A stretch of 64,000 bases of DNA, from positions 124,001 through 188,000 of the forward strand of contig NZ_CANMSJ010000001.1 in NCBI RefSeq assembly GCF_947500605.1, read 5' to 3'. The notes beneath the pieces were generated by a model. The model was not told the origin of the DNA. It saw only the letters and a list, made by a program, of their open reading frames with translations, and did no database searches. Origin of the DNA: an uncultured Lacinutrix sp. Lineage in GTDB: Bacteria; Bacteroidota; Bacteroidia; Flavobacteriales; Flavobacteriaceae. Position numbers and translations under genes: made by a program. Below, piece after piece: positions 8,521-15,245 of this stretch. Numbering within the stretch: position 1 is the first letter of the stretch; each line of letters opens with the position of its first letter.

Positions 8521-8958
8521 TTAATTTTGAGGAACTCTTGTGCCTAAAAGGTTTTGCTTGTATCTATTTTGAAAATAAACAAAATAGTTATACATTTTGT
8601 AGTTTACATCGTAGCCATAATTTACACCTTGAGAGTAGTTAATTTGCATTTCGTATAAATTAGTATTGTATTGTCTAGGTTGTAATACGCGTCTGTTCCA
8701 TTCTTGAACATATCGTATGTTTCTAGTTTCTAAATAGTTTTGTGTATAGAATCCTTTTGGTTTAGCAATAGAAGAGAGGTATGTGCCAAAACCAGGTTCA
8801 ATAATAATAACATCGTACTCAATATTGTCTCTCGAAATTTTAATAGTATCACCTTTTTTAATTTCAATGTCTTCGTTTTTTGCAGCTGCAGTTTCTTTAG
8901 AAGAGTTACAAGCAAAAAGCATAAGTATAACGGAGAATAAAAGGAATACGTTTTTCAT
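8521..8958 (-). CDS. Lipoprotein, DUF6146-like
   Basis: 145 aa with a short lipoprotein signal (MKNVFLLFSVILMLFAC). The mature protein contains YDVIIIEPGFGTYLSS, then RNIRYVQEWNRRVLQPRQYN, a pattern I remember from the flavobacterial family DUF6146; function unknown. It is rich in Tyr and Asn toward the C-terminus (NYGYDVNYKMYNYFVYFQNR). It lies in the same orientation as its neighbours, after a terminator at 9013-9047, so it probably has its own promoter and may lead the downstream membrane-protein and receptor genes. Confidence 0.78.
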   Translation of the reverse strand: MKNVFLLFSVILMLFACNSSKETAAAKNEDIEIKKGDTIKISRDNIEYDVIIIEPGFGTYLSSIAKPKGFYTQNYLETRNIRYVQEWNRRVLQPRQYNTNLYEMQINYSQGVNYGYDVNYKMYNYFVYFQNRYKQNLLGTRVPQN

Positions 8959-9012
8959 CAGTTTAATTTTTATAAAAATACAAATTATATAATTGAGTTA
9001 AGTATTTTAAAT

Positions 9013-9047
9013 AAAAAGAGCCAAACCTTAGTTTGACTCTTTTTATT
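9013..9047. terminator. Terminator after DUF937 gene
   Basis: AAAAAGAG-CAAAC CTTA GTTTG-CTCTTTTT, a 13-bp stem with one mismatch and A/T runs on either side. It ends transcription from the DUF937 gene on the minus strand. Confidence 0.8.
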
Positions 9048-9071
9048 TATTATTTCAGGATTTTTGAAATA

Positions 9072-9707
9072 TTATTTACCAAAAAGACCTCCTAATAGTC
9101 CACCAAGACCACCTTTGCTTTTTGCTCCACCAAGTACCATTCCGGCAACATCATCTACAATACTTCCGTCTCCATCTGCATCTAAAATAGACTCTAAGAA
9201 ACTTTGTTCTTTATCAGCAGAGTTTCCTCCTAATAAACCACCAAGTAAATCTCCAATACCATTAGAAGAGCTTACGTTTTGCTGTTGTGCTTGTTTTCCT
9301 AAAACACCCATTAAAATTGGTGCAGCTACTTTTAAAATATTTGCAACAGAACTAGCATCTAAACCAGACTTCTCACCTATAATTTTTTCTACTCCTTCTT
9401 TTTTAGCACCTAAAACGTGATTTAAAATCTTATCTCCATCATTTTTAACTTCGTCATCAACACCACCACCAAATAATCCACCAAGATTATCTAATATACT
9501 TCCGTTGTGTTTTCCTTGTATTGCACCCATAAGTCCTTCAGCTCCTTCTGGAGTAGCGGCATTACGCTGCATAGCTTTCATTAATACAGGTAGAGCCATT
9601 GTAAGTACGCTACTTGTTTTTGATGAGTCGTTTCCTGTTGATCCTGCAACACCACTAATTATTGATTTTCCTAAATCGCTTCCTAATAAATCTAAAATTC
9701 CAGACAT
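9072..9707 (-). CDS. DUF937 domain protein
   Basis: 211 aa, made of repeated small-residue helices typical of DUF937/YidB-like proteins: GILDLLGSDLGKSIISGVAG at the start, then ALPVLMKAMQRNAATPEGAEG, a VLGAKKEGVEKIIGEKSGLD segment, and an Ala/Leu helix VANILKVAAPILMGVLGKQA. The last 60 residues are Gly/Leu-rich (LLGGLLGG, GGLGGLLGGLFGK) with a DADGDGSIVDD insertion. No signal peptide. Biochemical role unknown. It lies downstream of serC-serA in the same direction but after a terminator. Confidence 0.85.
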   Translation of the reverse strand: MSGILDLLGSDLGKSIISGVAGSTGNDSSKTSSVLTMALPVLMKAMQRNAATPEGAEGLMGAIQGKHNGSILDNLGGLFGGGVDDEVKNDGDKILNHVLGAKKEGVEKIIGEKSGLDASSVANILKVAAPILMGVLGKQAQQQNVSSSNGIGDLLGGLLGGNSADKEQSFLESILDADGDGSIVDDVAGMVLGGAKSKGGLGGLLGGLFGK

Positions 9708-9750
9708 TTTTTAATATTGTTTAAGTTATTATTGTGTTGAAAAGGTACAT

Positions 9751-9790
9751 AAAAAAAGCCCTAACATAAATATTAAGGCTTTGCATTTTT
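9751..9790 (-). terminator. Terminator of the serCA operon
   Basis: AAAGCC-CTAA pairs with TTAA-GGCTTT (one mismatch) around 9755-9784, with an A-run at 9751-9757 that reads as a U-run on the minus strand just after the serA stop. Confidence 0.7.
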
Positions 9791-9819
9791 TTATTTTTTG
9801 AAATTAATCGGCTAAAACG

Positions 9820-10782
9820 TTAGTTTTTACCGTCAAGTAACAGGTTCTTTATTTGTGTTGCTAATTCTACACCTATACGATCTTGTGCTTCATTTGTTGC
9901 CGCACCAATGTGAGGTGTTAATGAAATTTTTGGATTCATAAGTACTTGTACAGCTGGAGTTGGTTCATCTTGAAAAGTATCTAAACCAGCAAATGCAATT
10001 TTACCACTGTCTAAAGCTTTTACTAATTCGACTTCGTTAACAACACCACCACGAGCAGCATTTATTAATGCAGAACCATCTTTCATCATATCAAACTGTG
10101 CTTGACCAATTACGTAGTCTTTTTGTGCAGGTACGTGAAGCGTAACAAAATCCGATTGCTTTAAAACATCGTCTATTGCTTGTGTCTTAATATTAAAGTT
10201 TACCGATTGTCCGTCGAAAAAATCTACAGATACATCTGCAGTTTCAATAAATTTATCGGCAGCAATAACTTTCATACCAACACCTAAACCTATTTTAGCA
10301 ACTTCTTGACCAATACGTCCAAAACCAATAATACCAAGAGTTTTACCTCTTAATTCAACTCCTTTTGCGTAGTTTTTCTTAAGTTTCTTAAATTGAGTAT
10401 CACCATCTAATGGCATGTTTCTATTAGAGTCGTATAAGTAACGTACACCTGTAAAAAGGTGAGCGAATACTAATTCGGCTACAGATTGAGAAGAAGCAGC
10501 AGGTGTGTTAATGACGTGTAATCCTTGTTCGCGTGCATAATCTACATCAATATTATCCATACCAACACCACCGCGTCCAATAATTTTTAAATCTGGACAA
10601 GCATCAATAACTTCTTTTCTTACTGTTGTTGCACTACGTACTAAAACAACACTAATCTTGTTTTCGTTAATATAGTTTGCTAATTGTTCTTGTGCTACAG
10701 TTGTTGTAGACACTTCGAATCCAGCACTTTCTAAAGCGTCAATTCCACTTTGAGAAATACCATCGTTTGCTAATACTTTCAT
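9820..10782 (-). CDS. serA: D-3-phosphoglycerate dehydrogenase
   Basis: First step of serine synthesis, oxidising 3-phosphoglycerate to 3-phosphohydroxypyruvate with NAD. The Rossmann motif GFGRIGQEVAKIGLGVGMKV is at about residues 153-172, the conserved RGGVVNEVELVKAL and the catalytic His in LTPHIGAATNEAQ near residue 285. At 320 aa it is the short form without an ACT domain, so feedback by serine through ACT is not expected. It follows serC by about 110 bp that contain a short palindrome, and together they form the serine operon. Confidence 0.96.
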   Translation of the reverse strand: MKVLANDGISQSGIDALESAGFEVSTTTVAQEQLANYINENKISVVLVRSATTVRKEVIDACPDLKIIGRGGVGMDNIDVDYAREQGLHVINTPAASSQSVAELVFAHLFTGVRYLYDSNRNMPLDGDTQFKKLKKNYAKGVELRGKTLGIIGFGRIGQEVAKIGLGVGMKVIAADKFIETADVSVDFFDGQSVNFNIKTQAIDDVLKQSDFVTLHVPAQKDYVIGQAQFDMMKDGSALINAARGGVVNEVELVKALDSGKIAFAGLDTFQDEPTPAVQVLMNPKISLTPHIGAATNEAQDRIGVELATQIKNLLLDGKN

Positions 10783-10797
10783 AGAAATTTATTTTTT

Positions 10798-10820
10798 CAT
10801 TTCCGTGAAAACGGAAATCT
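10798..10820. repeat. Short palindrome between serC and serA
   Basis: TTTCCGT GAAA ACGGAAA hairpin followed by TCTC. It belongs by sequence to the same style of palindrome as those at 54586-54604 and 59014-59036 (GATTTCC...GGAA), so it is probably a copy of a dispersed REP-like element rather than a terminator (no T-run). Confidence 0.6.
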
Positions 10821-10891
10821 CTTTAATTAATATTTTATTTAAATAAGTTTGAGTAAGACTGCCGATTAAAGACTGCTCACTACCAACTGTT

Positions 10892-11953
10892 TTAAGCTTT
10901 ACTCTCTAATTCACTCATGATCTCTACTAATACTTTTACGCTGTCTAGTGATAAAGCATTGTACATTGATGCTCTATAACCACCAACACTTCTATGACCA
11001 TTAATACCGTTAATACCGCCTTCTTTACACATAGCATCGAAGGTTTCTTTAAGGTTTTCATTCTCTAACGTAAAAGTAGCATTCATTTTAGAGCGGTCTT
11101 CTTTGGCAGCAAATCCTTTAAATAGAGGATTTAAATCTATTTCAGAATACATTACAATTGCTTTCTTTTCGTTTTCTTTTTCTATAGCTTTTATACCACC
11201 TAAGTCTTTTAACCATTGCATAGTTAACATAGAAGTATATACTGCAAATACTGGAGGAGTATTAAACATACTGCCTTTATCGATATGTACTTTGTAATCC
11301 ATCATAGATGGCATTTTACGAGATACTTTACCTAGAATATCTTCTTTAATAACAACTAAAGTTGTTCCTGCAGGTCCCATATTTTTTTGAGCTCCAGCAT
11401 AAATTAAATCAAATTGAGAAAAGTCTAATGTACGAGAGAAAATATCACTACTCATATCGCAAACTAATGGTATATCTACTTTTGGAAAACTTTTCATTTG
11501 TGTTCCAAAAATAGTATTGTTTGAAGTACAGTGAAAGTAGTCGTAATCTGAAGGGACATCGTATCCTTTAGGAATGTAATTATAATTAGCATTTTTAGAT
11601 GAAGCTACTTCGTAAACATCGTCATAAATTTTAGCTTCTTTAATCGCTTTATCACTCCATGCACCTGTATTTAAATATCCTGCACGTTTTTCTAATAAAT
11701 TAAGAGCAACCATTAAAAACTGTGTACTTGCTCCACCTTGTAAAAATAAAGCTTTGTACCCTTTACCTTCTAAGCCTAACAGCTCCAAAGCTAAAGCTCT
11801 AGCTTTTTCCATTACATCAACAAAAGGTTTACTTCTATGCGATATTTCAATTAAAGATAATCCGTTATCGAAATCTAATAATGCTTCCGAAGCTTTTAAA
11901 ATTACTTCTTTAGGTAATACGCAAGGTCCTGCGCTAAAATTGTGTCTTTTCAT
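10892..11953 (-). CDS. serC: Phosphoserine aminotransferase
   Basis: Transfers an amino group from glutamate to 3-phosphohydroxypyruvate (and in pyridoxal synthesis to 4-phosphohydroxythreonine). A PLP enzyme of 353 aa with the Schiff-base Lys at K190 in YAGAQKNMGPAG, phosphate-binding LQGGASTQF, and the C-terminal GINGINGHRSVGGYRAS motif of the family. It begins MKRHNFSAGP, the usual start. It leads the serC-serA operon; the 418-bp gap upstream should hold its promoter. Confidence 0.97.
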   Translation of the reverse strand: MKRHNFSAGPCVLPKEVILKASEALLDFDNGLSLIEISHRSKPFVDVMEKARALALELLGLEGKGYKALFLQGGASTQFLMVALNLLEKRAGYLNTGAWSDKAIKEAKIYDDVYEVASSKNANYNYIPKGYDVPSDYDYFHCTSNNTIFGTQMKSFPKVDIPLVCDMSSDIFSRTLDFSQFDLIYAGAQKNMGPAGTTLVVIKEDILGKVSRKMPSMMDYKVHIDKGSMFNTPPVFAVYTSMLTMQWLKDLGGIKAIEKENEKKAIVMYSEIDLNPLFKGFAAKEDRSKMNATFTLENENLKETFDAMCKEGGINGINGHRSVGGYRASMYNALSLDSVKVLVEIMSELESKA

Positions 11954-12371
11954 GGTATGCTGAATTTATTTCAGGATGAATTAATTTTTCATTTCTGTTA
12001 AAAATGATTTGAATAACAAGAATACAAAGGTGCTAAATATTGAATTGTTTTCTGTTATTAATATGATAATTTATTAGCGATAATTTTAACAAATGTTAAT
12101 GTTTAATTTTTCGCAAAAGAACAATATTAATACTGCAACATAAGTTAAAAACTGTTTTTAGTACAGTTTTTAACTTAGTAATATTAGTTTTAATGATTTG
12201 ATATTGAGTATGTTTTGTTCTTAAGCTATACGCCGTTCAAAAAGTTAAACTAAATGTGTTATAAGTTTTGTTAAATATTCCTTTTGAAAGAATGGTCTAA
12301 TATTTTAATAATTAAATCAAAAGTAAAGTAGTCTTAAAACTGAAAGGTATTAATATAGCTGTTTCTTCTTT
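11954..12371. other. 418-bp intergenic region between acyl-CoA reductase gene and serC
   Basis: No reading frame of note. The left part should contain the serC promoter, but I see only imperfect boxes such as AACATTTG on the minus strand. The middle contains a perfect 15-bp inverted repeat (12141-12177, separate entry). The rest is AT-rich without further signals I can support. Confidence 0.5.
12141..12177. other. Perfect 15-bp inverted repeat, unexplained
   Basis: TAAGTTAAAAACTGT (12141-12155) pairs with ACAGTTTTTAACTTA (12163-12177) around a 7-nt loop. Neither side has a T-run in the proper place, so it is not a standard terminator. It lies midway between the end of the acyl-CoA reductase gene and the start of serC, so a transcript end, an operator or a small RNA is possible. 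Confidence 0.6.
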
Positions 12372-13430
12372 CTATAAGTTTAATAAAAAAGTAATAGTAT
12401 CTACATTATCTGCATAATCCCAAAGTTCCGGTTTTTGAGTATTACCGAATTTAATTTCATTTTCTGTGAAATCCTTAGCTACAATGCATTGTATGTTTTC
12501 TGTTTCTTGTTCTAGTGTATCTTGCAATGCTTTAGTGTTTTCATAAAACTCGTAAAATACTGTAGCTATTGGAGAGGAGAAGCTTTTGTCTTCTTTAATC
12601 ATAAGAAAACCATTTTCAAGCATGTCAAACTCACTCATTATATAAACGGCCTTATTATAATCGTAATTATTAGCATATTTAGATTCGTTTATAATAGGAT
12701 TCCATTTGTACATAGCTTTAAAAAAAGCGTCGAAATTATAATCTTTTGGTAAGAATAGCTTAGAAACGTTTCTACATCCTAAACCGTAGTACCTAAAGAT
12801 ATCTTCAGATAGATTTTCAAGTTCTTCGTGAGTTTCGTTTCCAGTTAAAACAGCAACTGAATTTCTATTTTTTCTAATTATAGAAGGTTTGTCTTTAAAA
12901 TAATATTCAAAATAACGAGCTGTATTAGAACTTCCTGTAGCAATAACGGCATCGAAGTTTTCCATCTTAGCTTCTGTAAACTTTATTTTTCCTTTAAAAC
13001 CAGGCTCTACATGTTCTAGATATTTTGCTAGGAAAGGTAACAAATGCTTATCGTTAGACGATTGTTTTACTAAAACCGAATGTCCTGAAATTAAAACAGA
13101 AATAAAATCGTGAAAACCAACCAAAGGAATATTTCCAGCCATAATAATGGCAACATTTTGAGAGGTGTTTTCTGTAAAGTTATAGTATGAAGTCCATTTT
13201 GTTAATTGGTTTTTTGTTAACGAGTTAACCCAACCATTAAGAGAAAATATAATATTGGCTTTTGTAAACCATCCATTATTTTCCTGTGCTAATTTTATTT
13301 GATGCTTAAAGCCCTCGAAAAACAATTCATTGTGTGGAATGTTATCTTGTTCTTGGAATGTTTCCGAAGAAAATTGACTAATAAATGTTCCTAATTTTGA
13401 GAAAGCGTTAATTCTTTGTTCTAAAGTCAT
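12372..13430 (-). CDS. Acyl-CoA reductase (LuxC-like)
   Basis: 352 aa from the chosen ATG at 13430 ([14 protein letters not shown]); an in-frame start at 13487 would add 19 unlikely residues that overlap the ferredoxin promoter. The protein has the aldehyde-dehydrogenase-like fold of Lux[19 protein letters not shown] near residue 92, [36 protein letters not shown], and the nucleophile Cys in [13 protein letters not shown] near residue 220. It should reduce a fatty acyl-CoA or acyl-enzyme to an aldehyde, though no luciferase or LuxD/E gene is nearby. It is divergent from a 2x4Fe-4S ferredoxin, a pairing I recall as conserved in flavobacteria. Confidence 0.88.
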   Translation of the reverse strand: MTLEQRINAFSKLGTFISQFSSETFQEQDNIPHNELFFEGFKHQIKLAQENNGWFTKANIIFSLNGWVNSLTKNQLTKWTSYYNFTENTSQNVAIIMAGNIPLVGFHDFISVLISGHSVLVKQSSNDKHLLPFLAKYLEHVEPGFKGKIKFTEAKMENFDAVIATGSSNTARYFEYYFKDKPSIIRKNRNSVAVLTGNETHEELENLSEDIFRYYGLGCRNVSKLFLPKDYNFDAFFKAMYKWNPIINESKYANNYDYNKAVYIMSEFDMLENGFLMIKEDKSFSSPIATVFYEFYENTKALQDTLEQETENIQCIVAKDFTENEIKFGNTQKPELWDYADNVDTITFLLNL

Positions 13431-13436
13431 TCTGTA

Positions 13437-13482
13437 TTTGGTTATGAATGGTTTTGGCTTTATTTTTGCAATTGCAAATTTA
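13437..13482. promoter_or_regulatory. Overlapping divergent promoters with a 14-bp palindrome
   Basis: On the plus strand TTTG (13437-13440), 20 nt, then TATTTTTG (13461-13468) is a near-ideal promoter for the ferredoxin. On the minus strand TAAATTTG (13482..13475) is a -7 box for the acyl-CoA reductase. The two -7 boxes face each other and form the perfect palindrome TTTGCAATTGCAAA at 13465-13478, so the two polymerases or a dimeric regulator would compete here. Confidence 0.65.
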
Positions 13483-13506
13483 CGCAAACTAAATAAAAAA
13501 ACTACT

Positions 13507-13860
13507 ATGGCAATTATTATAACAGACGAATGTATAAATTGTGGAGCATGCGAGCCAGAATGCCCGAATACTGCAATTTATGAAGGTGCTGACGATTGGA
13601 GATATAAAGATGGAACAAGTTTAGACGGTAATATTGTACTTACAGATGGTAAAGCTGTGGATGCAGATGAAGCGCAAGAACCTATTAGTGATGAAATTTA
13701 TTACATAGTTCCAGATAAATGTACAGAGTGTGTTGGGTTTCATGAAGAGCCACAATGTGCTGCAGTTTGTCCTGTGGATTGTTGTGTGCCTGATGATGAT
13801 CACGTTGAAACTGAAGAAGTATTGTTAGGAAAGCAGAAGTTTATGCATCCTGATGGATAA
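13507..13860 (+). CDS. Ferredoxin, 2x[4Fe-4S] type
   Basis: 117-aa electron carrier. Start at 13507 ([15 protein letters not shown]) because family members begin there and the plus-strand promoter ends at 13468; a start at 13438 would lie upstream of the transcript. The first cluster motif is [12 protein letters not shown] (C9, C12, C15, C19) and the second [20 protein letters not shown] with an expanded spacing, as in Alvin-type ferredoxins. A 30-residue insertion separates them. It is acidic. It likely feeds electrons to a soluble redox enzyme; its divergent partner is an acyl-CoA reductase. Confidence 0.93.
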   Translation: MAIIITDECINCGACEPECPNTAIYEGADDWRYKDGTSLDGNIVLTDGKAVDADEAQEPISDEIYYIVPDKCTECVGFHEEPQCAAVCPVDCCVPDDDHVETEEVLLGKQKFMHPDG

Positions 13861-13882
13861 TAGATTATTAATCTATACTAAT

Positions 13883-13921
13883 AAAAAAAAGCCGAACATT
13901 TAAAATGCTCGGCTTTTTTTT
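13883..13921. terminator. Bidirectional terminator between ferredoxin and lipoprotein genes
   Basis: AAGCCGA-CATTT ... AAATG-TCGGCTT stem with one mismatch (13889-13915), A-run before and T-run after, serving both converging genes. Confidence 0.88.
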
Positions 13922-13929
13922 ATTTTATG

Positions 13930-15057
13930 TTAATCAATGTCAGTCATTTCAAAAACTAAATATTCCATTATTCTATCTGTTGTAGTGAAATCGAATTCTT
14001 GATTTTCAGTATGAAACGAAGAATAAAAAACAGCACCTTGCCCCAATAGGAACGTAAAAGCTAAATCTTTGTTTTCTGTAATAGTTGTAGAAGTAGCATC
14101 ATTATAATCTACTTCACCATTAATCCATGAGATAGTTGTAGCAGGATCATAAGAATCTACAACTTGCCAAGCGTATAAGAATTCATCAATTTCCACAACA
14201 TCATTAACAGATATTCCAAAGTTTAACGATAACCAAGCACTTAAATTACCATCTAAAATGGTAGCAGTAGTTGTTAGGGATTGTCCGCTTCGTCTAGGTG
14301 TGTAGAAAGATAAATAATTAGTATCGTTGTTTGTTATGGTATTTAATAGGCTAGAAGACCAATCTGTAACATATAAAAAGCCTCCATTATTAACATAATC
14401 CATTAAGTTTTGTTCGTATGTAGGATTTTCTGAATGGCTACTGCAATTAATAAATAAAACATCGTAAGAAGCTAAAAGAGTAGGGTCGGACATTAAATCT
14501 GTATAAGAGAAGTTTACGTTGGGATCTAATATTGGGTTTTTCATTTGGCTAGAGCTTTTGTTAGCTCCGTGTGCATGCTCTAAGTTGTCTAAAGACGTAT
14601 TTTTGTTTGTAGTAATACCATCTATTATATCGAATAGAGGTTGTTCAGTAATAGGGTTTACTAAACCAATACCATATAAAACGCTTTCAATATTGTCGAA
14701 ACTTCCTGTAATTACTCCAATGCTAGGAAGTGTTTCAATTTTATAATTTTCTAAAGTTGTTTCTTCTTCAACCGTAATTTGTTTTTCGGTAGTAAATAAT
14801 CCTTTAGCTAGATTTAAATTATAATCACCTTTTTCAAGAGATAATTGAAAATTACCTTGAGCATCTGTTGTGGTTTCATATGTAATTATATTATTGTGTA
14901 ATGCTGTAACTTTTGCATTTACAATAGGATCTAGATTGTTAGGAGCGAGTAATCTTCCAGAAACATTTATGCTTTCAGGAGTTGGGCTTGGTTTTTCGTC
15001 TTCAGAACAAGAGAAAACAAATAATAGTAATAATGCTGATAAAATAATTGATTTCAT
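13930..15057 (-). CDS. Lipoprotein with carboxypeptidase-regulatory-like and GATase-like domains
   Basis: 375 aa. A lipoprotein signal (MKSIILSALLLLFVFSC) precedes an acidic tether (SEDEKPSPTPE), then a CarboxypepD_reg-like beta domain about residues 30-110 (INVSGRLLAPNNLDPIVNAK, then TTTDAQGNFQLSLEKGDYNL). The rest, about 115-370, has the look of a class-I glutamine-amidotransferase-like or ThuA-like fold: SIGVITGSFDNIESVLYGIG, YDVLFINCSSHSEN, LMDYVNNGGFLYVTDWSSSL, and FLLGQGAVFYSSFHTENQ near the end. The Cys in INCSS may be the nucleophile-elbow position. Function unknown; exported and possibly surface-exposed. Monocistronic, between terminators. Confidence 0.75.
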   Translation of the reverse strand: MKSIILSALLLLFVFSCSEDEKPSPTPESINVSGRLLAPNNLDPIVNAKVTALHNNIITYETTTDAQGNFQLSLEKGDYNLNLAKGLFTTEKQITVEEETTLENYKIETLPSIGVITGSFDNIESVLYGIGLVNPITEQPLFDIIDGITTNKNTSLDNLEHAHGANKSSSQMKNPILDPNVNFSYTDLMSDPTLLASYDVLFINCSSHSENPTYEQNLMDYVNNGGFLYVTDWSSSLLNTITNNDTNYLSFYTPRRSGQSLTTTATILDGNLSAWLSLNFGISVNDVVEIDEFLYAWQVVDSYDPATTISWINGEVDYNDATSTTITENKDLAFTFLLGQGAVFYSSFHTENQEFDFTTTDRIMEYLVFEMTDID

Positions 15058-15189
15058 AATGGTTGGTTTTAGTGATATATAAATATAACAACTTTAATGT
15101 CAAAATCCCTACCGTTTTTTTATTTCAACTCTCTATTTGTCAGTTTTATACATGTGTTTTTTATTGTTTTTTAATTAAAATTATTAAAT

Positions 15190-15225
15190 AAAAAAATGCT
15201 ACTCGGCTAGGAGTAGCATTTTTAA
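15190..15225 (-). terminator. Terminator of the large TonB receptor gene
   Basis: AAAAATGCTACTC and GAGTAGCATTTTT form a perfect 13-bp stem around GGCTAG (15192-15223), 20 bp past the receptor stop. The flanking A/T runs allow both directions. Confidence 0.88.
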
Positions 15226-15245
15226 ATTATGAACTTAGTTTTTAA

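Noticed and set aside
9064-9420. Plus-strand Pro/Ser-rich frame opposite the DUF937 gene
   Set aside because: It is antisense to a clear gene and its composition mirrors the Gly-rich coding strand.
12372-13430. A bioluminescence (lux) cluster
   Set aside because: Only a LuxC-like reductase is present; there are no luxA, luxB, luxD or luxE genes nearby.
13431-13506. Extended starts for ferredoxin (13438) and acyl-CoA reductase (13487)
   Set aside because: Both would run through the divergent promoters; the inner ATGs fit the families.
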